Below, piece after piece: positions 23,309 through 34,662 of a stretch of 64,000 nt of DNA (position 1 is the stretch's first letter; the number at the start of each line of letters is the position of its first letter). Position numbers and translations under genes: made by a program. The notes under the pieces were generated by a model, which made no database searches, was not told the DNA's origin, and was given only the letters and a program-made list of their open reading frames with translations. Source of the DNA: Cristatella mucedo (taxonomy: Eukaryota; Bryozoa; Phylactolaemata; Cristatellidae); contig WPIO01000005.1 in assembly GCA_009760855.2 (NCBI GenBank), positions 3,122,501 to 3,186,500 of the forward strand, read 5' to 3'.

Positions 23309-24084
23309 TCCAGACTCTTCTGTCACTATATAAACGAGGCTGTTAAACTAGCTAATGCTATTAGATTTATGGGACGCAGATGAAGCAGTGGGAGGTAAGC
23401 GGCGCCAGTTTCATCCGCGCTTAATTTTTACAGCGTTATGGACAAAAAACTATCACAATTCGCGGCGCAGGTCTCTGTTGTATTGCTTACAGTACTCGTT
23501 GGAGGTTTCGATTTCATCGCTATGTTATCTAAAACGTATTACTATACTTTCCATCTCTGCGGCCTGCCCATAAACTAGTGAAGGCACTGCTGACCACGTT
23601 GATCTGCACGCGGTGTGCGGCATTCACGTCCGGACAGAACTAGACTCGTAACGGTGCCACTCTCAGCCGACGCGCGACGGATACTGCCGATGCCTTGTGA
23701 ACCTTGTCTCGTGCCTAGCGCCTCGCGCAGGCGCTGCAAAGCCCCGCGATAAATGAACTGTGAGCTCGACAGGTGCGCGAGCCAGGCCACTGGGCTGTAA
23801 CCGAGAGCCGCTTACGAAATAGCCGCGATAAGAGGAGGCTGAAGAGTAACGCGATGTACGACTGTGAGTGTGGCTGTAGGAGTGCGTCAATCGGCTTGAA
23901 GCGAGCAACCGCGTCGAACGAAGCGAAGCACCGCGCCTCCCACCTGCTACGATTTCGGTGGCTGCAACGAGATTGGTGCTCGGCTTACGACCTGGCTACT
24001 ACGTAAGGCGCGGGCCTGACCGCAGTCGCTCTCTCAGTGCGACGGTCTGCCAGTCGGCGAGCCTAAGCGCGAGTTCAAGCATGT
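23309..24084. other. No recognisable gene; locally CpG-rich
   Basis: Noticeably more CpG dinucleotides than the surroundings, especially 23.6-24.05 kb, with short overlapping ORFs on both strands. No domain recognised. It could be an island or simply less-decayed sequence. Confidence 0.35.
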
Positions 24085-24224
24085 ATAAGCTGTAATAATA
24101 ATAATGCACTTGATAAAGCGTCCTCAGAGAACTCAATCTCTCTCTAGGCGCTTTACATTTGCAGCAAAGGGAAATGCAATTGAATGGTGAGTAATATCAT
24201 GTATAATAATAATAATAAGCTGTA
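24085..24224 (-). mobile_element. LINE-A 3' fragment with 10-bp target-site duplication
   Basis: The insertion (about 24095-24214) is a 5'-truncated minus-strand LINE-A 3' end with its hairpin and AAT-repeat tail. It is flanked by ATAAGCTGTA at 24085-24094 and again at 24215-24224. This is a clean target-primed reverse transcription footprint. Confidence 0.85.
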
Positions 24225-24257
24225 CCGAGCTGCTGCTGGAAGTCACCTTCCGTATCG

Positions 24258-24259
24258 GT

Positions 24260-24300
<41 letters not shown>

Positions 24301-24316
24301 GTATATGTATATATCG
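24258..24316. repeat. (AT)n with interspersed GTATAT
   Basis: A pure AT dinucleotide run of about 18 units followed by GTATAT repeats. Confidence 0.95.
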
Positions 24317-24319
24317 ACT

Positions 24320-25869
24320 ACGTTATGGTGCAGACGGCTTGATTGGAGGGAGGGATCGCCAAGTCCCCCAGCACATATTGTACCGGATACCAAAATAGTG
24401 CATCGTAGGAGCATAGTGTGATATCCTCCCCTACGAACCACTAGCTAGCCTGACCATCCCCTCCCACGATAGCTTCTCGCTATGATTACTACGTAGAAAT
24501 CCAGTCAGTAGCGTCAGATATCAAAGCATATGGTTTGTGATTTCATGGGACATGCAAACCTTTAGTATAAATTTTCTTTGCAGAAAAAAATGACATGGTT
24601 AATAGCGGCATTAAGTCTAGTTTACTTGGGATAACTGCAGCACATCATCAGTAGTTTTTTGGGGGCTTTTCTCGACCTCAGGGAATTAATTACGCATCGA
24701 CCGGCAAGAGCGGGTCACTAGCGGAAGAGGAGGTTCCGTTTAGTGATGTCATGAGTAATCGTCCAACCATCGCTCACCTTTGGCAGGTGAAACCTCCCTC
24801 CCTACTGACCGAGGCACATCCGCAATAAATACGAGCACGCGGTCATCTCTCCTGAGCAAGCTATGATGGTGGCCGGTGCTTTATGGAAGGTGCTGCTTGT
24901 CTCGAGTGTGACGCTGCACGTTTTCGTACAGGGTAAGGACCGTTGATCGCCGTCTGCGTTCGCGTATATTTTGAGACCCAGATTGGTTGTACAGAGGTGG
25001 CACAAGTAGAGCGGTCGTATCTTTCTCCCCGCTTCTACCAGATACGGCAAGCTCTCTGTCCTGCGGCAGCTGCTGCTCTTGCATTAGAGGAGGTGAATGC
25101 GCCAGCCCTGATTTAGAGTCTTCTGCTGTGACGACCTATGGGGATAAGGTGGTTTTCAGGGCCCCGCCCACTTCGGAAGTGCCGCGCTTGTGCACGACAA
25201 TCATACTAAGCGCTGCCTCTGGCTAGCTCACCAGTGCAGTGCTTTCTGATGCCCATGCGTGTGGCCCAAAAAAAAGTCGCTCTATCGCCCCCGATTTGAG
25301 TTTTCCTTTACCAAGTCCAACCTTCTCTTGTGCTTTGGTCTCGTTCAGCCGGTTCTACAGTTTTTAATGAATTTTGAAAAAAACAACTTTAATGATTGCT
25401 GTCCTTGCTAATGCTTTCCTCGCCAGCCATCCAGCATGGTTCGTTAGGGCGATCCTTGGAGTCCAAGAACAGCGGTGGGCACCCCTTCGGCCAGCGATTG
25501 GTGTCACTAAAATATGGGTTAAGCTTCCCTATATCATCCTCCCACCGTATATACTCGAGAACGCTCAGGCTGGCACCTATTGGGATGGCTGCTCTAGGTA
25601 TGGTCGATAGTACCGCGAAAGTTGAGCTTGAAAAAAGGCGCTGCTGTCAGCAGTACTTTGACCGAGCAATCTGGTCAGGACTTACCAAGTCGGTTGGATT
25701 TGGTAGGTTCGACCGGATTACTGCTTAACGCATTGTGAGAAAGTAGTCCAAAGTATAAGATTGTCTGCAGCTCGACCTCTAAAGTACTGTTGTTTTGGCT
25801 TGTTTGAGTTGTACATGCAAAACTCACGAAAATAACTTGGAGTAGTTTATTTAATTAAAGGGTTGGTAT
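24320..25869. other. No recognisable gene
   Basis: ORFs up to 110 codons (25.4-25.7 kb) carry no recognisable domain and are not linked by convincing splice sites. Confidence 0.4.
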
Positions 25870-26360
25870 AAGCCTAGCATCTTACGCTGACCCACAAGGC
25901 CCGCCACGGCTTGGCTCCTTCGTACCTAGCTGAACTGCTGCATCAGTTTCAGCCTGTTCGCACCCTCAGGTCCTGTATGGACAATAAATTAGCTGTTCCA
26001 TTCCTCCGCTTAAAGATCATTGGCAACAGAAGCTTTAGGTCTGCAGGTTTTAGACTGTGGAACTCGCTTCCACAATTCTTTGGCAACGACAACTACTCTC
26101 CTACTGCCGACTATGGCTCATCGTTTTCAGCAGTCCTGAGCTGCTACTTCCATGCTACTCACTACATCAACTGCTTTCCTGACTCTGCTATGCTTCCCAC
26201 TTTCTCTTTGTTGTGTGAGACGAAGTCTGTTGGCTACCGAATGCGTACCGAAAGCCGCTTCGGCTGTGAGTTCGCTATCCAAAACTCTCCTGCGTAACAA
26301 CCACATGGATTTTATGACTTCGTGGAGTTACAGATGGAGATACATTACATCCCTGCATCC
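25870..26360 (+). mobile_element. LINE-B relic, ORF2 C-terminus and 3' end
   Basis: In frame fragments: THKARHGLAPSYLAEL, CMDNKLAVPFLRLK and FRSAGFRLWNSLPQFF, the C-terminal end typical of L2/CR1-like elements. The 3' UTR follows with CTCTCCTGCGTAACAACCAC and ends at GGAGATACATTACATCCC. This family lacks the LINE-A tail hairpin and instead ends in ATACATTACATT. It also has copies at 27.3, 51.8, 58.6 and 63.6 kb. Confidence 0.85.
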
Positions 26361-27289
26361 ATTACCTCATCTCAAGAGAATGATATTGATTATGGTCAAT
26401 GTGCGAGCACGCGAATGTATGTGTGAGCATGCTTGCTGTAGATCAGTGAAATGGTACAGCCCGAGGAGCAAGGACATCGATGGGCAAGGAAATACCTCTG
26501 TATACACAGCGAAATACCTCAAAAGCACAAGTATTTCAATAATCTGAAACTTTCATACATTTATCTACTGCAATCGGGTCATCCTGGTCAATCAGGGGCT
26601 CACGGCACATAGATCGCAAGTAGCAGGCTGAAATGGATGGCCGATCAAGAACCAGGGGGCAGCCTTGCAAGCCGGGCATCTATGGTTCGTGGATGCTTTG
26701 CAGTATCGCCAGCCTGTCGGTCACATCAATAACAAGGCCTGCAAATGCAAAACGACAAACTGAGTCAATTGATTTAATTACGTTCTCAAATTAGGAGTGT
26801 GATAAACGGTGCCTCAAGCAGGCTCTGTCTACATCTGGTGGTGGAGGAAGGCACAAGCATTCAAAAAGCCTGCTTGGGCTACTGCCATACTTTTCGGCAG
26901 GAGATCTAGTCTCCCTCGTCTAGATAGTCAGCCAGTTGGTGTGCTGCTTGCCTGGTGAGCTGATGTGAAGAGCTGAGGATCGCTTAAAGGCTGGATCGTT
27001 GGCCTTCTAGCTGTGCCTGAAACTTGCAGAAGATGCACATGCACGGAATGCTTCTACTGAGCACCATGTCAATTCATGTTTGAATCCACGAGGTTGGCAC
27101 TTTCACTGCCCCTGAATAGGATGGGATGGTCTATTGTTACATCTAATTAGTTGAGATTTTGTGTAATTCTAGCTTTAACAAGATGAAAGCTAGTGTTTGT
27201 AACTAAGTTGCAATCCGTTACTGTTTTCTAGCTTTCAATGTTGGGGAAGGGTCTTGCCGCGATGCCAGGTTAGAGCATTGAATATTCAG
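26361..27289. other. No recognisable feature
   Basis: No supported ORF or repeat. Confidence 0.4.
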
Positions 27290-27945
27290 TGTTGTAATGC
27301 AATGTATCTACGTCTGTAACTCCACAAAGTTTTCTATAGTGTACTCAAAGCCCAAGCTACTTTCTATACCCAAGCTGTAGCCAACAGACTTCGTCTCACT
27401 CGTCATGAAGAGAAAGCCAGAAGCATTGCTGAGTCTGTTGGGCAGTCGAGGAAGCGATGGCAATAGCAGCTCAGGGAGGCTCGAAGGGACGTGTCAGCAG
27501 CAGGAGAATGCACGCCATTGCATACGAATTGTGGAAGTGAGCTCCACAGTGTAGAACCTGCAGAGCAAAATCTTCTGTAGCCAATGGTCTTTAAGTGTAG
27601 GTAAGGAACAGCTAATGTATTGTCCATAGAGGGCCTGGAAAGCACGAGGATACTGAAACTCATACAACAGTTCAGGTAGGTATGAAGGAGCCAATCCGTG
27701 GCAGGTCTTGGGTCAGATTAAGAACTTTGCTCTGTATCCGTTCATCAAGCGGTAGCCATCTAAGCTTTTTCTGCAAAGGAGACTCATAGTCAAACCCCGG
27801 GATTTGTAAACTAGCCTTGCAGTCGTAACTCATCACCAGCTGCAATGGCCTAATGACTTTTTCTGCCCGTCCAGCAAAAATGGAATTGCGATAATCCAAC
27901 CCAGATAGAACCAGGGAGTTAAATATTTTGCAAGCCAAGTGGTGG
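27290..27945 (-). mobile_element. LINE-B relic, longest copy in the window
   Basis: The minus strand reads NSLVLSGLDYRNSIFAGRAE, LQLVMSYDCKASLQ, LRWLPLDERIQSKVLNLT, then SRPSMDNTLAVPYLHL and FCSAGSTLWSSLPQF, and finally the 3' UTR. These are the blocks following the RT core in L2/CR1-like elements, in the right order with frameshifts. It lies opposite to the 25.9 kb copy, about 1 kb away. Confidence 0.85.
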
Positions 27946-28328
27946 ACATATCCTAATCTTAGATAAGAGTCAGACGCGATAGCTAGCTGGGGAGGCAGTC
28001 CTCACTCGTATTCCTGCCGGAGATGTGGGCCACGATTTGAGATTTCTAGTTGGTCTCTTTTACATTTGTCCACGGGTCTCAATAATGGCTGCTTCAGGAA
28101 ACTTAAAGCTTACTAAGAGTTGTAGCACATGCTTGTAAAAGCCCCCTTCTAATTACGGTGCAAGTAATACTGTGAGCGACTTAACAGCTTGCGAGACAGG
28201 AAGGTATGAGAGCCACCGCACGAAAAAGATTTTTATGAGTCTTTCAGGACCAAAAGTAGAATGAGAGGATAAGAGAGGGAATGAGAGAGACAGAGTGACA
28301 GAGAGAGACAAAGACAGAGACAGAGAGA
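27946..28328. other. No gene; purine-rich lead-in to microsatellite
   Basis: Unique sequence that becomes GA-rich from about 28260. Confidence 0.4.
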
Positions 28329-28348
28329 GGGGGAGGGAGGGAGGGAGG

Positions 28349-28442
<94 letters not shown>
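28329..28442. repeat. (GGGA)n followed by (GA)n microsatellite
   Basis: Several GGGA units then about 45 uninterrupted GA units. Long homopurine runs of this kind can form triplex DNA. Serine/leucine- and arginine/glutamate-rich ORFs reported across it on either strand are artefacts of the repeat. Confidence 0.97.
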
Positions 28443-28446
<4 letters not shown>

Positions 28447-29769
28447 CTCCCAGAGCAGACTGGCAGAACAGAGCTCACTGCTAGTCGTATTGCATAGGAT
28501 GTGATGTCATGCTAGTGGGTTGGGGTATTTGGCTGAGAATGAACTGTGCTGCAGCGTTATAGTCGGTGGTTTGCAGCATTCCTTAACTAGAGCTTTACGT
28601 GCACGCATATTCTGATGTATATGCTTAGAGCCAGTAGTGGAGGTGTCAGGTCAGTACTGCATTGATCTGGCTGATACATTCGAGCACTTATTTTTACATT
28701 CTGTTTTGTTTTTAGTCGCTATCACTTCTCATGTCCACGAGGCTGCATCCCTGCACCCGGTAAGTTAGGCCTGAGCACGTTGAGCAATTAATGCAGACTT
28801 CTTGACTTATGAACTGCCCAGGCATTCGCAGCTGCTGCTGATAGCATGTGCTGCTGCTGCAGCCAGTGGCTGGCACCCATGCATCATGGGCCTTATAATA
28901 CTGCGATTGAATACTGAATGCTGTGTTGCGAATACCCTGCATCTGTAGCATTACTCAAGAGATATAGCAGTACCACAGCTGTATGTGAATTACATGAAAA
29001 GACGCAAGTGTCGGTGTCAGGCCCTTGTATCACACACGGTTGGCTGTCAAGCTGCTTGAGTAGGCAACCGACGTCAGGATCGGATTTATGCACCGTGGAT
29101 GTTTGTGCAATGCGAGTCTGCGAGCACATTGTTAAGGTAGTTTTCTGACAGCTTGAATGGAAAGTTAGCCAGAATCCACGAGGTTAAGCGATTTGAGGAT
29201 TTGGGTTGCTTGCCTTCATATGCAAGGGCTGTACCACACGTTATGCTTGGTGTAGTGCAGTTCCCCACCAGTAAGGATTACATTGAGGGAGAGCTCGGTT
29301 GGCCTGGCCTCACTTTGTGGAGATACGTGTCAAAACAGGTAGGTCTTCGGCACTTATTCATTATTTGGCTGTTGAACGACAGCCCAGGAGCCACAGAGAG
29401 CTACTAGGTTACAGCTGTCTGTTGCTACTATGCCCACTAGGGTGGTAGAAGTAGGCTGTGCTATGCCGTGCAGCCTGACGAGAGGTGACTGCACGGCAGA
29501 GAGGATATTCTGGATAGCGCGGAGAGGCCATCAGAGAGGATATTCCAGCAGGTCCAGCAGCAGACGTCTAACCAGGTGCTCTTTGCAGGACTACGCCACC
29601 CTGCCCCAGTTCACTCTGGTCAAGCCTCCTTCTCTCCTCCCCCTCCCCTGGACGATTCATGTCGGGCTTGCTGCTAGCTTCGGCCACTTGCATTTCTGGA
29701 TGGCCCATGGCAAATCAATGTTCCGAAATATGCGCATCTGCAAAAATCGCAGCGTTCCACGATTTTCAG
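28443..29769. other. Sequence upstream of the first recognised protease exon
   Basis: It should contain, or be part of an intron leading from, earlier prodomain and signal-peptide exons. I found no signal peptide with a matching splice phase. The ORF open across 29659-29769 (ending AKIAAFHDFQ) continues in frame into the exon, so the exon may start further upstream. Confidence 0.4.
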
Positions 29770-29863
29770 AGGCCGCAGCGGGCACAGCGTGCCGTGACAG
29801 CAGAGAGGGACCGTCTGTGGCCGAATGCCACTATACCATACGACTATGACTCCAAGCTCTCAG
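29770..29863 (+). CDS. tld-like: Tolloid-like exon: prodomain cleavage site and start of catalytic domain
   Basis: The exon translates as RPQRAQRAVTAERDRLWPNA followed by TIPYDYDSKLS. RAQR-AV matches the position of the proprotein-convertase site (RxxR then Ala) that releases the active protease in BMP1/Tolloid. The following RLWPNATIPY matches the conserved RVWPxGVIPY start of the astacin domain. The acceptor chosen is TTTTCAG just before 29770 (phase 0); an upstream CGCAG is an alternative giving a longer exon. The donor CAG|GTACCG at 29864 leaves phase 1, which fits the next exon. A furin-type enzyme would act here in the secretory pathway. Confidence 0.85.
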
Positions 29864-30091
29864 GTACCGAGCTGTTTCCTTTCTAGCACAGAGTGCCCCT
29901 CCGGCACCCATCACGGAAGGGATGCTCTTGCGTCTATCGTGACCTTTAAGCTCTACTCAATTGGCTTCGAGATCAGTGATCGCTGGGTGGCATCTGCGCA
30001 GGATGGCTTGCTAGCTGTTTGCAGTCGGTAGGCCAGCAACAGCTGCTTCTCAATACAGCTAATAACCGAGTGACTCATGGACCAGCAGATG

Positions 30092-30232
30092 CACGATGCC
30101 TACACGCATGCCTGCGAGCATGCCCGCGTGTGCATGTGCGCATTTATGTGCACGAATGTTCGTGCGTGCGAGCATGTGTATGTATGTGCGTGCGGGCGCT
30201 CGCGCGCCCGTGTGTGTGTGTGTGTGTGTGTG
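30092..30232. repeat. Alternating purine-pyrimidine tract ending in (GT)n
   Basis: About 140 bp dominated by TG/CA/CG steps (for example CGTGCGGGCGCTCGCGCGCC), then about 12 GT units. It lies in the intron about 230 bp after the cleavage-site exon. Such sequence favours Z-DNA. Confidence 0.8.
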
Positions 30233-31225
30233 CTACATCCAACTGCTAGATAAGGACCTTTGGCAGTTGCTCGGGTAGCCACTGTTCCATAAATCTGCTG
30301 CCATGCAGGTCAGCCAGCGAAGATGCATTATAATACAAGATTCAGTGGGTGGGTTATTGTTGTATGCTCGAATCTCTCTTCCCATGCACTACCTGCCCTG
30401 CCAATTTTGGGTTCCGAGATGGAGTAAGCCAGACAGCTTCCAGAACAAAGGATTAGGGAATTGCTTAGATTTTTTCGATTTCTGATATTCATTACTGGCT
30501 CCAGTAGCACTTGCATTGATGGAACTATAACAAACTGGTGAGAAGGGGAGAAGCCTGTAGCGTAGAAGGCTGCATTTCGAGCATGCGTTCAGTGAGATCA
30601 GGGTTTGACACAAACAACATGCATCCGTGATTCTCATTTTTTCATCTAAAAACCCAGTTCCGGCCGAAGAACTTGACTAACTAATGCTGCCTTGTGCAGA
30701 CCTTTCTTTGTCTGCTATGTCGGCCCTAAATGGTTGCACCATAGTCCATCATGCCAATATTAGGATGCACTTGAATAGGTGGTTATTTTTTAATCTTTGC
30801 GGCAAGGATTACGGGTGGATAATAATAACAATAATACATCTACGTTCTTGCTATTTTTCTGCGGAAAACCAAGCTCCGGTACTCATCCAGAAAAGTGGAG
30901 GTCTGTACCATCTTCACCTTTCGAACTGTTGGGCTCCTGCCGTGAGGATGCTGATTTTATCCACAGCGATCTCATACTCATCGCCTACGCTCTCTTTGAT
31001 GTTAGGCTAGCGTAGCATTGCACTTTTTTTGAAGTAACCAAGGGTAAGGAAAATATATAACGTTGATATCACGCCTCTCCTAAAGGAGATCATTCGTACA
31101 CTGCAGTAAGCAAAGCTAATTTGAGAGAGTTGCTGGCTGTAGCTCCTTTTTGTCCGACTGTTGAGACAAGAACCCAGCCCTAGACATTGATCAAGCACCT
31201 GTGCAACTTTTGTTGTTCCTTATAG

Positions 31226-31379
31226 CTGCCGTTCAGCCCGTGATCGAGGAGGCCATACATCATTGGGAAGCCAACACTTGCATCCGATTCGTGAGGTTGC
31301 AGCCGGGAACTCTTCAAAACAAGGAGAGACGAAAGCAGCTTGATTCGGGCTATGTGGTTTTCACCGTGGAGGATTGTGG
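31226..31379 (+). CDS. tld-like: Tolloid-like exon: astacin domain, N-terminal subdomain
   Basis: Translates to AAVQPVIEEAIHHWEANTCI then RFVRLQPGTLQNKERRKQLD and SGYVVFTVEDCG. This matches the astacin segment with the EAIxxWExxTCIxF helix/strand and the YVVFTxxxCG strand ending at the conserved cysteine. Compared with vertebrate BMP1 there are about ten extra residues (QPGTLQNKERRK) between the TCIRF strand and SGYVVF. The acceptor CTTATAG gives phase 1 entry, matching the previous donor. The donor TGTGG|GTGTGT leaves phase 2. The next intron is 8.9 kb, the largest in the gene. Confidence 0.9.
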
Positions 31380-32081
31380 GTGTGTATTAGGTGGCTGCTG
31401 CTTGGCTGCGGTGTTGTAGGCCTCATTTAAAGAGCTGCTTAGGATGATGTAGCAATCAGTGCTGCTCACTGTCTCGATACTGCCGGCCATGCTCATCCGT
31501 GAATACGGTACGAATGCAGTGGATTAGCTGCCTTCCAAAACCTGCTTTAATGGTGTTGCATAACCCAAGCAGACAGATAGTAGCTGTCAACAGAACACGG
31601 ATGCAAGTGATTAGCTAGATAAGTACAAGTGTGGCCTCTAGCTGCCAATTTGTGACTATTGCACTTAGGCATTTACCCCTGCATTGCGGGATTAAGAATA
31701 CCGGGGGTGCCGGATATTGAACACGGTATTCACTAAGGCCAAGCAAGCAAGCATTTAGTCTCTAAGCCACTCAGTCCACTAATAGAAAACCAGTTTGATG
31801 CTGTAAAGCTAGTTTCCTTTAACACTGCTACACTAGGACGTCTTTGGTTTTCTCTTTTATCACATCATTTTGCATGTTCAAACATAAACTAAGTACCCCA
31901 CCCTTAATCCCAATCCAATTTGAAAACTTAAATCCTTCTATGGTTGAACGGGTTATAACCACCATTGTTACTGCTAAATGCAAATTGATTAAGGAAGTTG
32001 TACTATGAAGGATAAAAAATGTGTGAACACTGCTATTACAATCGCAAATAGCCTGCAGCTCTGCCGACAAGAATGCACAAC
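31380..32081. other. Intron sequence, nothing recognised
   Basis: First part of the 8.9 kb intron. No repeat family or ORF recognised. Confidence 0.5.
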
Positions 32082-32212
32082 AGTAGCGGTTAAGGTACTC
32101 GCCCCGACCAAGGTCTGACTGAGGTCGTGGGCTCGAGCCCCGAGGCATATGTGAAGTGCCTGAATAGAGATCAAGTTCTCTTGGGGAGCGATATAAATGA
32201 ATTGTATTTAAT
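32082..32212 (+). mobile_element. SINE-A copy in intron, sense
   Basis: GCGGTTAAGGTACTCGCCCC, then GTCGTGGGCTCGAGCCCCGA, then GAATAGAGATCAAGTTCTCTTGGGG and AATGAATTGTAT. The 5' few bases of the head are missing. It inserts in the same orientation as the gene. Confidence 0.85.
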
Positions 32213-34467
32213 TATATTTTAGTACATAATGGCTTGCGGTTGAGCAACTAATTATGCACATTATATACTTAGGCAGTAATGGCCTTTGCAGATCTTTGCC
32301 CTAGCTAGTAGTGCCTGGCCCATCCAGGTGCTATTTTACATGTCTCATTTTTGCAGCTCTTATGTACAGATCTGAAATAATAAATACCCCCATGCACCAT
32401 CAATAGCAGTAATATAAGGAAACTATATGGAACTATTTAGTGCTTAAATATAGGTTTGTTCTCTACTACGGAATTATAATGCCCTTTAACTGCAAAATGA
32501 GCTGCTTTCATCCTATAAGCCTTGTTTCGGATGTTCCGAATGCAGCACTGGTTGGACATTGTTTACTTTTTCCTGCAGTGTATACACTTGCAATGTAACA
32601 TGTTTCCCAAAACTGAACCCGAACCGTTGAATGTGTCGCCAGACTGCTTTATTGATGTTGATAGCCTGGTAAGGAAGGAGTACTTAAACCGTTTGGAATT
32701 TTTATGTTGAGTGGATATGACACATATTATAAGTTTGCAATATGGAATATCTTGTATGCTTTGCAGGTTGAGTGTGGTTCCCCCTTGTGGCAATGACTCC
32801 CCCCCCCCCCCCCGGCGGTTGCTTCTGGAGACAGGTTCCTGTCATGAGTGTTGACTGAATACAGAAACCCTGCAGCGCAGCGTTTCTCTCGGGGCTATTA
32901 GCATCAGTAAAATGCTCCTGGCCTGCTAAAAGCAGCCTGCTTGCTGATCACTATGTACAGTGAGTACATTTACAACAACCCGGACATCGTGGTTTGGCTA
33001 GCATCTCTGCCTGCCTTTGCTCGGCATTCGTTGAACTCATTTGTTGAATTCGTTGCTCGGCTCACCAACCGACCCACAATCCATGCCCACGCAACCCTCC
33101 GGGTGCTGAGAGAATGCTGAGAGACTGATGCTGCCTGAGGCCTGGCTCCTATGACATCGTGGCTGCATGCATGCCAGGTGACCCAGGCGAGCCAGTAGGG
33201 TAAGGCGTCCTGGCAGTGCATCACTCTTGTGATGATTGAATTATTGCAGCAGAGCACAATTGAGTGTTAAGTGGTCGTCGACGAGACAGCAGCTGCCAAC
33301 TGCTAGTGGCTGATCAGATGCAGCAGTAATACTTGCTCGGATGGGTGGGGTTGAGGCTTTCGGTGCTTCGGTGCTGAGCCTGTCTGGCTCAGCTTTTCGA
33401 GGGCTCTCTGCTACCCTTTGCCCTGATTTAGGCTCGTGCCAAAGCAATGCTGCCCAACAGCTCTGCGGGAGTAGGGCGATGATGGCATTGTTGGCACTGG
33501 TGAGGATCTAGTGCAGAGAGGCAAAGAGCAAATCTTCGAGTGAGATCCTACTCGGACCGGCTGGTTTTTGACGGTGACACCTAAAGGCTGTCCCCCCCTT
33601 CCCCCTGCTCTGACCGAGCCTGGAGCCAGGCTATAGTTCACCGAGCCGACGACCACTCTGGATGCTTCCAGGTGCTTGCAGGTGCTCGCAGGCCTCCAGG
33701 CTAACCAGTACCTAGTATGCCCACTTCGACCGGACCAGCTGCTTGACGTCGACACAGTCCTTGCTCGAGCTGTTCTCTGAATCTGCTTTTTAACACTTAG
33801 GTTGGCACATCAGGCAGATTAGGCTTGGGCACACGGATTAGGGCAGCCAATGCCTTCACTGCATGCAGCTTTGACGCACCTCTTGCTTCCCGACATCGAG
33901 CTGGCGCGTGGCTTGTACGACTGGTAGCCGGCTGAGCTTACAGGCTTGACAGGACCGTCAAGCTCAGCGATCGGGGCACAGCACGGTGGCAGCAGGACGA
34001 CATGTGATGCTTGATGCTAGCTGCTGATTGGTCAGGCTGCTGGGAGCTAGCTCCTGTGTCTCATTGTTACGTTTTGTCGAAAATTAGGATAAGCGTTTTT
34101 CAAATGCATGCCATCTTAATCTTGAACCAAAACTAATGGCAATCATCAAGAAATGTTTTGTAACTTCACTCTGAACGAATGAGGATGTTGGTCTTATATA
34201 GCACGGCAGGACCCAGTCAGCCGTCCAGGGGCTTTGATAGTGCTTAGTGATAGCTAGGGCCTAGTTAGTGCTTTTACGAGAAAGCCAGATGTCCCAGCCT
34301 TTAGCTTATGCCTTTCACGACAGCCAAATAGCAGATTATATTTTTTATTTACTGCTGCAAGCAGCAGTGTTTTCCCAGCGAGTCTATATTTATTTGCATC
34401 ATTTAGATAGCAGTTGCTAGGATTTGTTATGTGACTCGCCGCTACCCTTGAATATCACTGACACTGG
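32213..34467. other. Intron sequence; poly-C run at about 32800
   Basis: No recognised elements. A run of about 14 C at 32800-32813. GC-rich and CTG/CAG-containing stretch around 33.3-33.8 kb without a gene. Confidence 0.4.
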
Positions 34468-34606
34468 TTTGGCCCAGTCGTTAAGGTGCTCGGCGTGACT
34501 AGGGTCACTGTAATGTATATGTTGGCCGAGGTCGTATGCTCGAGCCCCGTGGCATATATAAAGAGCCTTAGTAGAGATGAGGTTTTCTTATGGCACTATT
34601 CAAATG

Positions 34607-34643
<37 letters not shown>

Positions 34644-34662
34644 ATATATATATATAATGTAT
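34468..34662 (+). mobile_element. SINE-A copy with long AT microsatellite tail
   Basis: Head GTTTGGCCCAGTCGTTAAGG, about 18 bp extra before the B-box, GAGGTCGTATGCTCGAGCCC, and tail GTAGAGATGAGGTTTTCTTATGGC. It continues AAATGAATT directly into an AT repeat of about 50 bp. It shares the enlarged head with the copies at 39.2 and 41.6 kb, defining a subfamily. Confidence 0.8.

Noticed and set aside
28233-28504. Ser/Leu and Arg/Glu repeat proteins
   Set aside because: Translations of the GA microsatellite.
29430-29849. 139-codon ORF overlapping the prodomain exon
   Set aside because: It is in a different frame from the astacin reading (RLWPNATIPY), which is clearly the real one.
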